From contig NZ_JAKUDS010000012.1 of assembly GCF_023221775.1 (NCBI RefSeq), positions 1 through 63,768 on the forward strand: 63,768 nucleotides of DNA, read 5' to 3'. The stretch is from Enterococcus cecorum. GTDB lineage: Bacteria > Bacillota > Bacilli > Lactobacillales > Enterococcaceae. The notes under the pieces were generated by a model, which searched no databases, was not told the origin of the DNA, and worked only from the letters and a program-made list of their open reading frames with translations. Positions 46,799 through 55,571 of the stretch are shown piece by piece (positions within the stretch are counted from its first letter, which is position 1; each line of letters starts with the position of its first letter). A program made the position numbers and the translations under genes.

Positions 46799-47242
46799 TT
46801 AATTCTTCGAAATTTCTAAAGCTTTCTTCAAAATCCCCTTATTCATTTCTACTGCTGCTGCATTCGCTTGATATGTTCTTAACGCTTGAATCATATCCAC
46901 CATTTCATCGGCAATATTTACATTGCTCATCTCTACATAGCCATTTTCATCAGCTGCAGGGTTGGTTGAGTCGTAACTTAGCTTAGGTGTTTCATCTTCA
47001 ACGATACGATCTACTTGTACCCCAAAACTATGTGGCCGTTCATTTGCTAATCTTCCATCCATTAATGTTTCGCGATAACTTTTTACATTTTCAGAAAATT
47101 CTATTTGTTTTTTTCGATATGCTGGACTATCTATTGTTTCATTTGTATTCACATTAGCAATATTTGTAGAAATTGTATCTAACTTTAATCTCTCTAAAGA
47201 CAATCCCGTTGCATTTATATTTAGGCCATTAAAAATAGACAT
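46799..47242 (-). CDS. flgC: Flagellar basal-body rod protein FlgC
   Basis: 147 residues. N-terminal LDTISTNIANVNTNETID and C-terminal GYVEMSNVNIADEMVDMIQ. Proximal rod subunit, 22 bp after flgB. Confidence 0.95.
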   Translation of the reverse strand: MSIFNGLNINATGLSLERLKLDTISTNIANVNTNETIDSPAYRKKQIEFSENVKSYRETLMDGRLANERPHSFGVQVDRIVEDETPKLSYDSTNPAADENGYVEMSNVNIADEMVDMIQALRTYQANAAAVEMNKGILKKALEISKN

Positions 47243-47264
47243 AACTATCTCTCCTTATTAAACA

Positions 47265-47639
47265 TTAATTATTACTCAATACATAGTTCATCATTTGATA
47301 ACGACCATTTAATTGAGCAGTCAGGGCACTATAATAGAGTGAATTTGTTGATTGATTCAACATTTCAACTTCTAAATCTACGTTATTCCCGTTTTCTTTT
47401 AATGAAGTATCTCGGCTAGTTATGACTTTAGTTTGTAAATTATTTGGATTTAAATGATTAGTATGAGTGGTGTTTAAAGATAAAGTTACTCCATTCATCG
47501 CATTTTTTAGATAACTTTCAAACTCTACTCTTTTAGCTTTGTAGTTAGGTGTATTGATGTTTGCGATGTTACTAGAAGTCAGCTCTGCTCTTTGTGAAGA
47601 AACATTCAAAGCAGAACGAAGTAAAGAATATGTGTCCAT
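47265..47639 (-). CDS. flgB: Flagellar basal-body rod protein FlgB
   Basis: 124 residues from the ATG at 47639. A longer frame starts at 47669, but the ribosome site (a G8 run) lies between the two starts, so the inner ATG is preferred. LRSALNVSSQRAELTSSNIA and NIANINTPNYKAKRVEFE mark the rod family. First gene of the 28-kb operon. Confidence 0.95.
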   Translation of the reverse strand: MDTYSLLRSALNVSSQRAELTSSNIANINTPNYKAKRVEFESYLKNAMNGVTLSLNTTHTNHLNPNNLQTKVITSRDTSLKENGNNVDLEVEMLNQSTNSLYYSALTAQLNGRYQMMNYVLSNN

Positions 47640-47645
47640 TTGTAA

Positions 47646-47653
47646 CCCCCCCC
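47646..47653 (-). promoter_or_regulatory. G8 homopolymer acting as flgB ribosome binding site
   Basis: Minus strand AAAAAGGGGGGGGTTACAAATG: eight G residues 6 nt before the flgB start codon. Such a tract is prone to slippage, and a change of one base would alter spacing. Confidence 0.7.
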
Positions 47654-47739
47654 TTTTTACAAAATGCATACATATAGATGAATTATGGTGTATTCTGATG
47701 TATTATTGACTAATTATATAAACATATACGTTTACATAC

Positions 47740-47768
47740 ACTATAATGTATATTTACAAATAATACAA
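47740..47768 (-). promoter_or_regulatory. Possible sigma-A promoter of the flagellar operon
   Basis: Minus strand TTGTAT, 17 nt, TATAGT, about 100 nt before flgB. The -10 is good and the -35 poor. The -10 lies in a small dyad (ATACA..TGTAT). Other AT-rich matches exist, so this is only a candidate. Confidence 0.35.
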
Positions 47769-48064
47769 TACTTTTTTGAAAAAACATCTATAATATATTT
47801 AATCAACATATAAAATAAGATGAAAAATATATAAAATAATTTATAATAAACACACAATTATAGATAGTAACAATCGTTATCATTTAATAATCTTAATCAA
47901 CCCAACAATTATGGTGATTATACATTATTTAATTTTATAAAAAGTCATACAACATAAACTAATAAATATCATAAAATATAAATTAAATTATAAATTTACA
48001 TATGTTTTATTCAACAAATATTTATTTTAATATGTAAAGAAGAAAAAGATTTTCTTTACAAACC
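47769..48064. other. AT-rich divergent intergenic region
   Basis: About 300 bp of more than 80% A+T between the flagellar operon and the receptor-like gene. I see no gene, RNA motif or clear regulator site. Long A/T stretches suggest intrinsic bending or a site for a nucleoid protein or activator of the flagellar operon. Confidence 0.5.
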
Positions 48065-48091
48065 TTTAATTTTTTTCTTATAAACCGATAA
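48065..48091 (+). promoter_or_regulatory. Sigma-28 promoter of the receptor-like gene
   Basis: TTTAA, 15 nt, CCGATAA on the plus strand, about 50 nt before the start codon at 48144. Confidence 0.8.
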
Positions 48092-48143
48092 GAAATTTTA
48101 CCCCCCTCTTAACACAAACGATTCACTAGAGAGGAATTAAAAA

Positions 48144-49610
48144 ATGAACCAACAACAAACATTAAGTTTAAAACGAATCATCATCTTTTGCTTTTTAGTC
48201 ATTACTTTTATCCCACTTAGTATTTTGACCATTTCAAGTTTCCTGACTCATCTGCATGCAATCAATTCATTAAAAGATGAACAACAAGCTAGTACTGCAA
48301 AAACTGCTACTAAAATAGGTGAAACCTTCTTAGATGAGCAAATAAAAGATCTCAATCAAACATTCTATACGAATAAATTAGATTTATTATCAAACGAAAA
48401 GGAAATTCAAGAAGCTTTAAATAACCAAAAAGAATATGCAAACCAATTACAAAAAATCAGTTATATTTCAGATACTCATTTCATCAGTACATTCATTCCT
48501 AATACTAGACAGAAAAAACAAAGTCAAGATTTATTAAAAAAATTAACACTTGGTCAGTATCAATTAACTAGTGATAACTACAACTCTACCATCTACATCA
48601 GCAAAGTTTTTCAAGATAATACTGGACAAAAAATAGTATTACAAAAACAGATTTCCGCACAAACCTTAAATAATTATCTAAAAACACTCAATAGTAATTT
48701 AGCTAAACAAATTGTACTATATGATTTTAACGGTGAAGTGCTCATCGAAAGCAAGAAAGTAATATTTAGTACAAATATGGGTCAGATAAATCAAATTGCT
48801 ACTTTTGATCAGAGTAGCGGACTACTGAATGCAGAAAAAAATAAAAAATACGGTGAAGTATATTACGAAAAATCAAAAAAATATCCTATATTTTCTGTTG
48901 TATATACAAACAGAAATACTATTGATCGTTTTTTTGAAAATCAGTACAAACAAGTCAGCGTGCTTGCATTAATTACACTAATAATCATCTTGCTCTTAGC
49001 ACTATTCGCTTCCAAAATAATTGAACAAGCACTAAATAAAATGAAAAATTCATTTATCGAAGCTAGTCATGGACAATTTGAAATAACAGATGATAAAAAG
49101 AAATTCAATTTCTGGGAACTCTTCACAAAACAACTATATTTGAATAATCAAGTTAGCGAAATCAGTGAATTTTCTGACGCTTATCATTATATGCTTGCTG
49201 AATTTGCATGTTTTCATAGCGATATAACACAACAAATCAACGAATTGAATGTCAAATTTGAAGATTCACGATATACACTAAATGAATTTAATCAAGCTAT
49301 TGATGAAATTGTCTATCATATCTACCAAGAAAAACACCGCATTCTTCATGAGCAAAACATGCTATTAAACAATAAAATTGATAATATAGATATCCAAACC
49401 TTTAATCACTTATCCATTAAAGATATTGAAAAAGAAAAGGACTTTATGGAATATTTCATACAAAAATATCCTGATTTTTTTGAAAAAATAGAGTTATTAC
49501 ATGAAGCAAAAGATATGTACACTATTGAAATGTCTAAAATTTATGAATCTTTTGTTCGAATGTATATATCTTTACACGAATTTAATGAAAATCAGTTAGG
49601 AAAAAAATAA
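48144..49610 (+). CDS. Chemoreceptor-like membrane protein lacking the signalling domain
   Basis: 488 residues. Membrane helices at about 10-32 and 272-294 enclose a 240-residue outside domain that looks like an MCP sensor (Cache-like by size and layout; no motif proven). The cytoplasmic 195 residues begin with a HAMP-like stretch (NKMKNSFIEASHGQFEITDD) and are then helical, but the conserved receptor hairpin ([16 protein letters not shown]) is absent. It lies immediately before a full MCP gene with a similar N-terminus and has a sigma-28 promoter. It may form mixed arrays with that MCP, or it is a receptor whose signalling part was replaced. Function unknown. Confidence 0.7.
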   Translation: MNQQQTLSLKRIIIFCFLVITFIPLSILTISSFLTHLHAINSLKDEQQASTAKTATKIGETFLDEQIKDLNQTFYTNKLDLLSNEKEIQEALNNQKEYANQLQKISYISDTHFISTFIPNTRQKKQSQDLLKKLTLGQYQLTSDNYNSTIYISKVFQDNTGQKIVLQKQISAQTLNNYLKTLNSNLAKQIVLYDFNGEVLIESKKVIFSTNMGQINQIATFDQSSGLLNAEKNKKYGEVYYEKSKKYPIFSVVYTNRNTIDRFFENQYKQVSVLALITLIIILLLALFASKIIEQALNKMKNSFIEASHGQFEITDDKKKFNFWELFTKQLYLNNQVSEISEFSDAYHYMLAEFACFHSDITQQINELNVKFEDSRYTLNEFNQAIDEIVYHIYQEKHRILHEQNMLLNNKIDNIDIQTFNHLSIKDIEKEKDFMEYFIQKYPDFFEKIELLHEAKDMYTIEMSKIYESFVRMYISLHEFNENQLGKK

Positions 49611-49617
49611 AAAATAT

Positions 49618-49659
49618 TTTGTATCGGCTTAATTTTATTTAATATTAAACCGATACAAA
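49618..49659 (+). promoter_or_regulatory. Palindrome carrying sigma-28-like boxes
   Basis: TTTGTATCGG (49618-49627) is the inverse of CCGATACAAA (49650-49659). The plus-strand arm is a CCGATAC box preceded by TAATT at 15 nt, so it may be a weak sigma-28 promoter for the MCP at 49695; the RNA could also fold as a hairpin, but no T-run follows. Both strands carry a -10-like arm. Confidence 0.4.
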
Positions 49660-49694
49660 TAGTGATGTTTTCAATTTAGAAAAGGAGAGAATTT

Positions 49695-51734
49695 ATGAAA
49701 AAGAAAAAAAACGTAACTTTACGATTTATCTTGATTAGTGGATTTTTGGCAACGGCACTGATACCAACAGTTTGTATCACGCTGTCGAATACCTTACAAT
49801 CCACAAAGTCAATTCGTCAAGAACAATTGGATATGGAAAAAAATGTAGCTAACTCTGTTTTAACAACACGTGATTCTATCCAAGAGGGCATTGAGCATGT
49901 TTTATTAAATGCAGCAGAACTCATTAAAAACAATCTAGACAGAGACTTGACCACATATAATCAGATTCTAGCAGAAATCAAAACTGGAAATAGTAGTATC
50001 ACTACGATTGGATTTTATCAACAAAGTAGAAATCAATATTATACAACAACATCGGTTCCTGAGGGATATGACGCAACGACAAGACCTTGGTATAATTCAG
50101 CCTTAAATAACCAGGGCAAGGTAATATGGTCAGACCCATACCAAGATACGAATACTAAAGAATATGTTGTTACAGCATCCTATGCCACTAAAGATGCTAC
50201 TGGTCAACTCATCGTTTTTTGTATTGATGTTTCCTTCAAAGATATACAAAAAATGGTAGATGTATTAGCAAAACATACAGATGGAGATATTACTTTTGTA
50301 GCTAAAAATGGTGTAGTTGTTGCTGATGCAGATAAAGAAGAAATTGGTAAACCATATCCTAAAAGTAATCTTTTACAAAAAATTGTCCAAAGTAACAAAC
50401 ATAAAGGAACACTTGATATCAGAGATAAGAGCATTGATACCGTCTTTTTTAGCGATGGCGGAAAAGAAAGTAATACTTTAGTTATTACAACCACCAATCC
50501 GAAAACTATCAAAAGTCAAGTATTCAAACAATTCCTTTCAGCTTTAATTATTATAATATTGATTTTATTAATTATTTTAGCTTATGTGTTTGTTTTGATT
50601 CGCTACATACTTACAGTACTGGATTACTTCAACCACGCATTTGATGAATTTTCAAATGGTAGATTAAAGAAAATTGAAAATATTGTTATAGGAGATGGCT
50701 TCTTTCACAAACGAGCTTATTCATTCATAAGTGCAAATAAAGAAGGAAATGAATTTCAAGCATTATCATTCAAATATGATCAAATGGTCGATTCAGTTGG
50801 TAACTTACTAAATCAAGCAAAAAAACAAGCTAATGAAGTAGCTAATCGCTCAGATGCTTTGCTAGAGCTTTCACGCCAATCAACTCAAGCAACGGAAGAA
50901 GTAGCAGATACCATTACAGGAATCGCTCAAGTTACAGGCTCTCAAGCACAAGATACTGAAAATAGTGTTAGCCAAATGAATCAACTTTCAGATATTGTAA
51001 ACACTTTAACTCAGAGCGTTCATCAAATGAGCTCTCAAGCAGATGAAACAACCAAAGTAAATGAACAAAGTATGGAATTAATGAATAATGTCCATATGAG
51101 CTGGCAGGAAGAAATGCAACAAATGCAAGATTTGATGAGTAGTATGGAAAAAATGGACCAAAGTATTCAAGATATCACATCAATTATCCAAGTGATTAAT
51201 GAAATTTCTTATCAAACAAACCTATTAGCATTAAATGCATCCATTGAAGCAGCACGTGCAGGTGAATCAGGAAAAGGATTCGCGGTCGTAGCTACTGAAG
51301 TTAGAAATCTAGCTGAACAAAGTAAAGAATCAACCAAAGAAATTGAAACGATTATCCAACAAATCCAAGGACAGTCTCAAGATATGGTTCGTCAAACAAT
51401 GGAATCCTTACAAGGTGGAGAAAGTCAGACCGAACTAATAAATCAAGCAATCTCTTCATCAAACGAAGTCTTTAACTATAATCAAGCATTATTACAAAGC
51501 ATCGAGCAGATCGAACAAGCTTCTAATATATTAGAACGCATTCAAAAAGTTGTTTTAGAAAACTTAGAAACAATTTCTGCCTCGACTCAAGAAAATGCAG
51601 CAGGTACTCAAGAAGTCTCTGCCAATGCCGAAGAAGTACTAGCAACAATGGAAGAATTTACATCTAACGTAGATAATTTACGTCAAGCTGCTAATACTTT
51701 ACGTGAACAAGCCAACTATTTTAATATTTACTAA
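49695..51734 (+). CDS. Methyl-accepting chemotaxis protein
   Basis: 679 residues. Membrane helices at about 10-30 and 280-300; outside sensor of dCache type (residues about 35-275; [19 protein letters not shown] is the dCache signature region). A HAMP-like stretch (about 305-360) appears extended before the long signalling domain, which has the tip [20 protein letters not shown] and an [10 protein letters not shown] methylation region. No CheR-docking pentapeptide. Start supported by AAAGGAG. Ligand unknown; dCache domains often bind amino acids. Confidence 0.93.
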   Translation: MKKKKNVTLRFILISGFLATALIPTVCITLSNTLQSTKSIRQEQLDMEKNVANSVLTTRDSIQEGIEHVLLNAAELIKNNLDRDLTTYNQILAEIKTGNSSITTIGFYQQSRNQYYTTTSVPEGYDATTRPWYNSALNNQGKVIWSDPYQDTNTKEYVVTASYATKDATGQLIVFCIDVSFKDIQKMVDVLAKHTDGDITFVAKNGVVVADADKEEIGKPYPKSNLLQKIVQSNKHKGTLDIRDKSIDTVFFSDGGKESNTLVITTTNPKTIKSQVFKQFLSALIIIILILLIILAYVFVLIRYILTVLDYFNHAFDEFSNGRLKKIENIVIGDGFFHKRAYSFISANKEGNEFQALSFKYDQMVDSVGNLLNQAKKQANEVANRSDALLELSRQSTQATEEVADTITGIAQVTGSQAQDTENSVSQMNQLSDIVNTLTQSVHQMSSQADETTKVNEQSMELMNNVHMSWQEEMQQMQDLMSSMEKMDQSIQDITSIIQVINEISYQTNLLALNASIEAARAGESGKGFAVVATEVRNLAEQSKESTKEIETIIQQIQGQSQDMVRQTMESLQGGESQTELINQAISSSNEVFNYNQALLQSIEQIEQASNILERIQKVVLENLETISASTQENAAGTQEVSANAEEVLATMEEFTSNVDNLRQAANTLREQANYFNIY

Positions 51735-51748
51735 TAGATTGGAAAAAA

Positions 51749-51787
51749 ACGCTACATGCCCCCCATTTGCATGTAGCGTATTTTTTT
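51749..51787 (+). terminator. Terminator after the MCP gene
   Basis: Perfect 11-bp stem (51749-51759 with 51769-51779, 9-nt loop CCCCCATTT) followed by ATTTTTTT. Confidence 0.92.
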
Positions 51788-52113
51788 ACAATAAACAGTA
51801 GGAGTACGACAAATAGCCTGATATGCTTATAATTTTTCAAATTAAATAGCATTCAGGCTGCCTTTTTGAAATAGCATGGAAATGTTAAGATACAGATAGA
51901 GCTGAATTTATCGTTTTCCTGTGCTTTCCTTAACCAAGTGAGAATAGCAAGCCATGTCGTGCTACCTACTTTTTCTTTCGGTAAGTAACCATTCTAAATA
52001 TTTTCACAAGGCTAAACCATTCGTCTCTGAAATCACTATGTGAGCTTAGTAAATTTTCTCACCTCTTTTTCATGGTCGGAGATAAGTATTCAACATTTAC
52101 AAATCAACTATAG
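51788..52113. other. Gene-free stretch with a possible mobile-element relic
   Basis: About 330 bp with base composition less AT-rich than its left neighbours. On the minus strand, from about 51980 down to the TGA at 51853, there is an open frame without start codon (GSTTWLAILTWLRKAQEND and onward) that does not look like random sequence. An imperfect dyad lies at 51814-51832 with 51842-51859 (stem TAGCCTGA..TCAGGCT). It may be an IS remnant or a repeated intergenic element; I cannot name the family. Confidence 0.4.
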
Positions 52114-52758
52114 TTATTTCCCATTAAATCTGGCTTCGACTCGATAAATTCGTTGCCCGCGGCTAGAAAATTTCTCTTCGTATTCCGTCATGATATTGCC
52201 TTCATAATCGCTATGATGCAAATCTAACCACACTTGTAAGATAGTCATCCCATATTGAGAGAAACTCGCTAATGAATATTCAAATAGTCCTTGATTATCA
52301 GTTTTAAAGTGAATTTCACCAGCTGGTTTTAAAATTTGTTCATCGACTGCCAAGAAACTCTTATATGTTAAGCGACGTTTTTCGTGACGTTTTTTGGGCC
52401 ATGGATCAGAAAAGTTCAAATAGATGCGGTCTACTTCACCATCAGCGAAATATTCTGTTAAACTAGAGCCATCGACATGCAAAAGCTGCACATTTGGTAA
52501 TTCTTCTGCTAAAACTTTATCTAAAGCAAAAGAGACCACACTCACTTGAATCTCCACACCAATATAGTTAATTTCTGGATGAGCTTTAGCCATTTCTGTA
52601 ATAAATTGACCTTTTCCCATACCAATTTCAATATGAATAGGGTGATCATTACCAAAGCGTTCATGCCACTTTCCTTTAAAAGTATGCGCTTGATCCACCA
52701 CATATTCAGGATGAGCTAAAATTAATTCTTCTGCACCTTTACGTTTTCTAACTCGCAT
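52114..52758 (-). CDS. trmB: tRNA (guanine-N7-)-methyltransferase TrmB
   Basis: 214 residues. Methylates G46 in the variable loop of tRNA. SAM site [17 protein letters not shown], then [21 protein letters not shown] and FKTDN in order, all hallmarks of TrmB. Ribosome site AAGGAAGAAC. It follows the phosphotransferase terminator, as a separate transcript; promoter not clear. Confidence 0.97.
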   Translation of the reverse strand: MRVRKRKGAEELILAHPEYVVDQAHTFKGKWHERFGNDHPIHIEIGMGKGQFITEMAKAHPEINYIGVEIQVSVVSFALDKVLAEELPNVQLLHVDGSSLTEYFADGEVDRIYLNFSDPWPKKRHEKRRLTYKSFLAVDEQILKPAGEIHFKTDNQGLFEYSLASFSQYGMTILQVWLDLHHSDYEGNIMTEYEEKFSSRGQRIYRVEARFNGK

Positions 52759-52796
52759 TGTTCTTCCTTTCTCTTCTCAATTCAATAGTATAATAA

Positions 52797-52837
52797 CTAA
52801 AAATTAGACGGAACTCTACAGGAGAAAATTCCGTCTA
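52797..52837 (-). terminator. Terminator after the phosphotransferase gene
   Basis: Nine-bp stem (52805-52813 with 52829-52837) followed on the minus strand by ATTTTTAG. Confidence 0.75.
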
Positions 52838-53617
52838 TTATGAACGATATAATCTTTTTAATTGAATAATTTCTCGATTGGTTTGACGATAATCACTTTT
52901 CAAAATATTTTTCTTTATTTCTTGAAGAATACTTAGTAAAGCATACCAATAAATTTTTTCCATATAGTCACTTTCAGGCTGAATACCATAGCTTAAAAGC
53001 CAGGAACTCCAACTAGCAACTGGTACATAAGAACCTAAAATGGTCGCAATATCTACCGCTGGGTCAGCAAACATAATGGAATCCCAATCCACTAAGTATA
53101 AGTAGTTTTGGCAAACAATCCAATTCTTATAATTGACATCACCATGAACGACACAAGCATCCCGAACATCAAAAATTGGAATATGTTCTTGCAAATATTG
53201 CATCACCATCTGCAAAAATGAATTCTGGGCTATTTCTTTTGGTAACTTTTCACAGTAATTTTGTAACATTAATTCAGGTGGAAAAAGTTGACCGCCTGTT
53301 TTTTGTAACATGGATTTTAATGATGGTGAATGATGTAAATGATACAATACGTCAATTACGTCATTTCGCTTTCCAATTTCATCTGCCTGTAAGATTCGAC
53401 CATCTAGCCATTCTTGTGCGGTTAATACATCTCCAGAACCCGTGCGCTTTGTCCAAACTAGTTTGGGAGCAATCCCTTCTTTAGATAATGCGGCTAACAT
53501 CGGGGTGGTATTTCGTTTGATAAAGACTTTTTCCTTTGCACGCATACCGACAAATGCTTTGCCAGTATCCCCTTTGAGTGGTTGCATGCGCCATTCATTA
53601 TCAACACGAATCTCCAT
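52838..53617 (-). CDS. Phosphotransferase family protein (aminoglycoside/choline kinase fold)
   Basis: 259 residues. CVVHGDVNYKNWIV carries the catalytic loop (HGDxxxxN) and YLVDWDSIMFADPAVD the metal-binding Asp of the APH/choline kinase fold. Start supported by AAGGAGG. This gene is a fixed neighbour of trmB in lactobacillales; its substrate is not known, and there is no reason to call it a resistance gene. Confidence 0.85.
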   Translation of the reverse strand: MEIRVDNEWRMQPLKGDTGKAFVGMRAKEKVFIKRNTTPMLAALSKEGIAPKLVWTKRTGSGDVLTAQEWLDGRILQADEIGKRNDVIDVLYHLHHSPSLKSMLQKTGGQLFPPELMLQNYCEKLPKEIAQNSFLQMVMQYLQEHIPIFDVRDACVVHGDVNYKNWIVCQNYLYLVDWDSIMFADPAVDIATILGSYVPVASWSSWLLSYGIQPESDYMEKIYWYALLSILQEIKKNILKSDYRQTNREIIQLKRLYRS

Positions 53618-53653
53618 CTGGTTTAACCTCCTTCATTTTTAACAGTATCTATA

Positions 53654-53682
53654 ATTGTATCTTCTCCTATCCAAATCGTCAA
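53654..53682 (-). promoter_or_regulatory. Sigma-A promoter of the phosphotransferase gene
   Basis: Minus strand TTGACG, 17 nt, TACAAT, 36 bp before the start codon. Confidence 0.65.
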
Positions 53683-53766
53683 GTAGCTACAAACCAATTC
53701 CGACACAAAAGTATCCAACTATAAGCTACCCAAGAGAACCTATCACCAAAATGACGGAACACCTTA

Positions 53767-54342
53767 CTAACATTGACTATTCTGTACGATTTCCTGATAA
53801 CACGGACAATGAATGAGATGGTCATTAATCATCCCGATTGCCTGTAAATACGAATAGACAATCACTGGTCCAACAAACTTAAAACCTCGCTTCTTTAAAT
53901 CTTTACTAATTCTTTGCGACAATTCGTTTTGGCTTGGTATTTGTGAAACAGAAGTCCAATGATGATGAATCGTTTGACCATTCGTAAACGACCAAATATA
54001 TTGATCAAAACTGCCAAATTGTTCCTGGATAGCAATAAATCTTTGAGCGTTGGTAACTGCAGCTTCAATCTTCATCCGATTACGAACAATAGCTGAATTC
54101 TGACATAACTCGGCTATTTTTTCTGGGGAATAATGTGCAATTTTTCTATAATCAAACTGATCAAAGGCCACGGCAAATCCCTGACGTTTCTTTAATATAA
54201 TTGCCCACGATAGACCTGCTTGCATCATTTCTAGTAGCAGATATTCATATAGCCGTTCATCCTCATGCAACGGACGCCCCCATCGATAATCATGATATTC
54301 TTGCATCTCAGGACTACTTAAAGCCCAATCACATCTAGGCAT
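53767..54342 (-). CDS. tag: DNA-3-methyladenine glycosylase I
   Basis: 191 residues from the ATG at 54342 (AGAGGAA upstream; a GTG 9 bp earlier is too close to it). N-terminal RCDWALSSPEMQEYHDYRWG and C-terminal HLIHCPCYQE with the zinc-binding Cys/His are typical of Tag. Removes alkylated adenine from DNA. 14 bp after ecsB, probably cotranscribed with ecsAB. Confidence 0.95.
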   Translation of the reverse strand: MPRCDWALSSPEMQEYHDYRWGRPLHEDERLYEYLLLEMMQAGLSWAIILKKRQGFAVAFDQFDYRKIAHYSPEKIAELCQNSAIVRNRMKIEAAVTNAQRFIAIQEQFGSFDQYIWSFTNGQTIHHHWTSVSQIPSQNELSQRISKDLKKRGFKFVGPVIVYSYLQAIGMINDHLIHCPCYQEIVQNSQC

Positions 54343-54356
54343 GATAATCACTTCCT

Positions 54357-55571
54357 CTAGCGAAATTGTAGCTTCTTCAAACGATTAGGGACATAAGTAA
54401 AGCGTAATAATAATCCAATTAATATATTGCCACCAACCACATAACCATAATTGGCCAATTGTATTTGAAATAAGCTTATCACTGTAAATAAAATGACACA
54501 AATTGCTACTACCGTTTGAAATACTTGATAGAAGTTTTTAATCTGTATCTCCCTATTAACAGGGTAAAGACGTGTTAAAACTTGAGTCTGATACTGGTGT
54601 ACTAAAGGGATTAATTGAAAAGTAATCAAGTATAAAAATAGTCCACTAATCACTAAACTGAACCGCCAATCATCTACGGCCAATAAACAAACAGCCCCCA
54701 AAAGCAAGAGTCTAACAATTTGACCAAAATATTCATCGCCTCTCATCAAACGACGGATAAACAAATAGCTATAGGTCTTATCATGCGTTTTTGAAACTAG
54801 GTTAAAGATCCATTTTGCACCGCGCATTTTCCGCATTTTCGTTTTGATAAAAGGTACATCAGTAAATAAATTAATAAATTGATAGATACGATGAAGCCTC
54901 TTTTGTTCATTTTCAATTGCATAATGCCAATCCAATAAATGATTTTTCAAGTGTCGCTTCTGACCGATAAAATGCAAGTTCACTAATATCATCCATACAT
55001 AAAAGACCATCAGATGGATAAAAAATAAACCGATTAAAGATAATAAGGAACCTATCCACCAAACTAGACGGGCTATTTTTCGTTTTTTATCTGTTATCTG
55101 ATAAATTGCTTGACGTTTTGCTTGCATATCCGCAAATTTCAAACCAATCATTCCAATTAAAATCAAAGGATAGACAGATAGCTGCCAACCAGTTGAAACT
55201 CTAATAAGCGGCATCAAAAATCCCAAACCAAAAGCTAAGACAACTGTAGGTAAAATCATCGAATAGTTCCTTGCTTTATCTAAAAATTGATTCATTTCTA
55301 GTTCTTTTGGTAAAAGAAAAAGGCGATCCGCAGGTTTAAGCAAAGTGGCAAAATTCCCGATTAATAATAAAATGATACAAACTCCAAGTGAGATAAATCG
55401 ACCTGGATAAAATGGCGTCGGTAACTGCTTTAATAATTGTGAGTAGTAAAGCGTGGCGCCACCAAATAAGAAGGTCAAAATCACGACAAAACTATCATTT
55501 AAAATAAATCGTAAATATTTTTGCAAATGGCGATGGTGATTGGCTAATCGGGTAGAAAATAAGTTGTTCAT
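54357..55571 (-). CDS. ecsB: ABC transporter permease EcsB
   Basis: 404 residues with about ten hydrophobic segments, EcsB-type (start LFSTRLANHHRHLQKYLRFI). The start overlaps the end of ecsA by 4 bp. Forms the Ecs exporter of unknown substrate, linked in Bacillus to secretion and to removal of peptides. Confidence 0.9.
   Translation of the reverse strand: MNNLFSTRLANHHRHLQKYLRFILNDSFVVILTFLFGGATLYYSQLLKQLPTPFYPGRFISLGVCIILLLIGNFATLLKPADRLFLLPKELEMNQFLDKARNYSMILPTVVLAFGLGFLMPLIRVSTGWQLSVYPLILIGMIGLKFADMQAKRQAIYQITDKKRKIARLVWWIGSLLSLIGLFFIHLMVFYVWMILVNLHFIGQKRHLKNHLLDWHYAIENEQKRLHRIYQFINLFTDVPFIKTKMRKMRGAKWIFNLVSKTHDKTYSYLFIRRLMRGDEYFGQIVRLLLLGAVCLLAVDDWRFSLVISGLFLYLITFQLIPLVHQYQTQVLTRLYPVNREIQIKNFYQVFQTVVAICVILFTVISLFQIQLANYGYVVGGNILIGLLLRFTYVPNRLKKLQFR

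Noticed and set aside
47640-48143. CRISPR array or repeat cluster in the AT-rich intergenic region
   Set aside because: No repeated unit with regular spacing; only A/T-rich sequence.
52838-53617. Aminoglycoside resistance gene
   Set aside because: The fold is shared with many kinases, and the place beside trmB marks it as a conserved housekeeping-type gene of unknown substrate.
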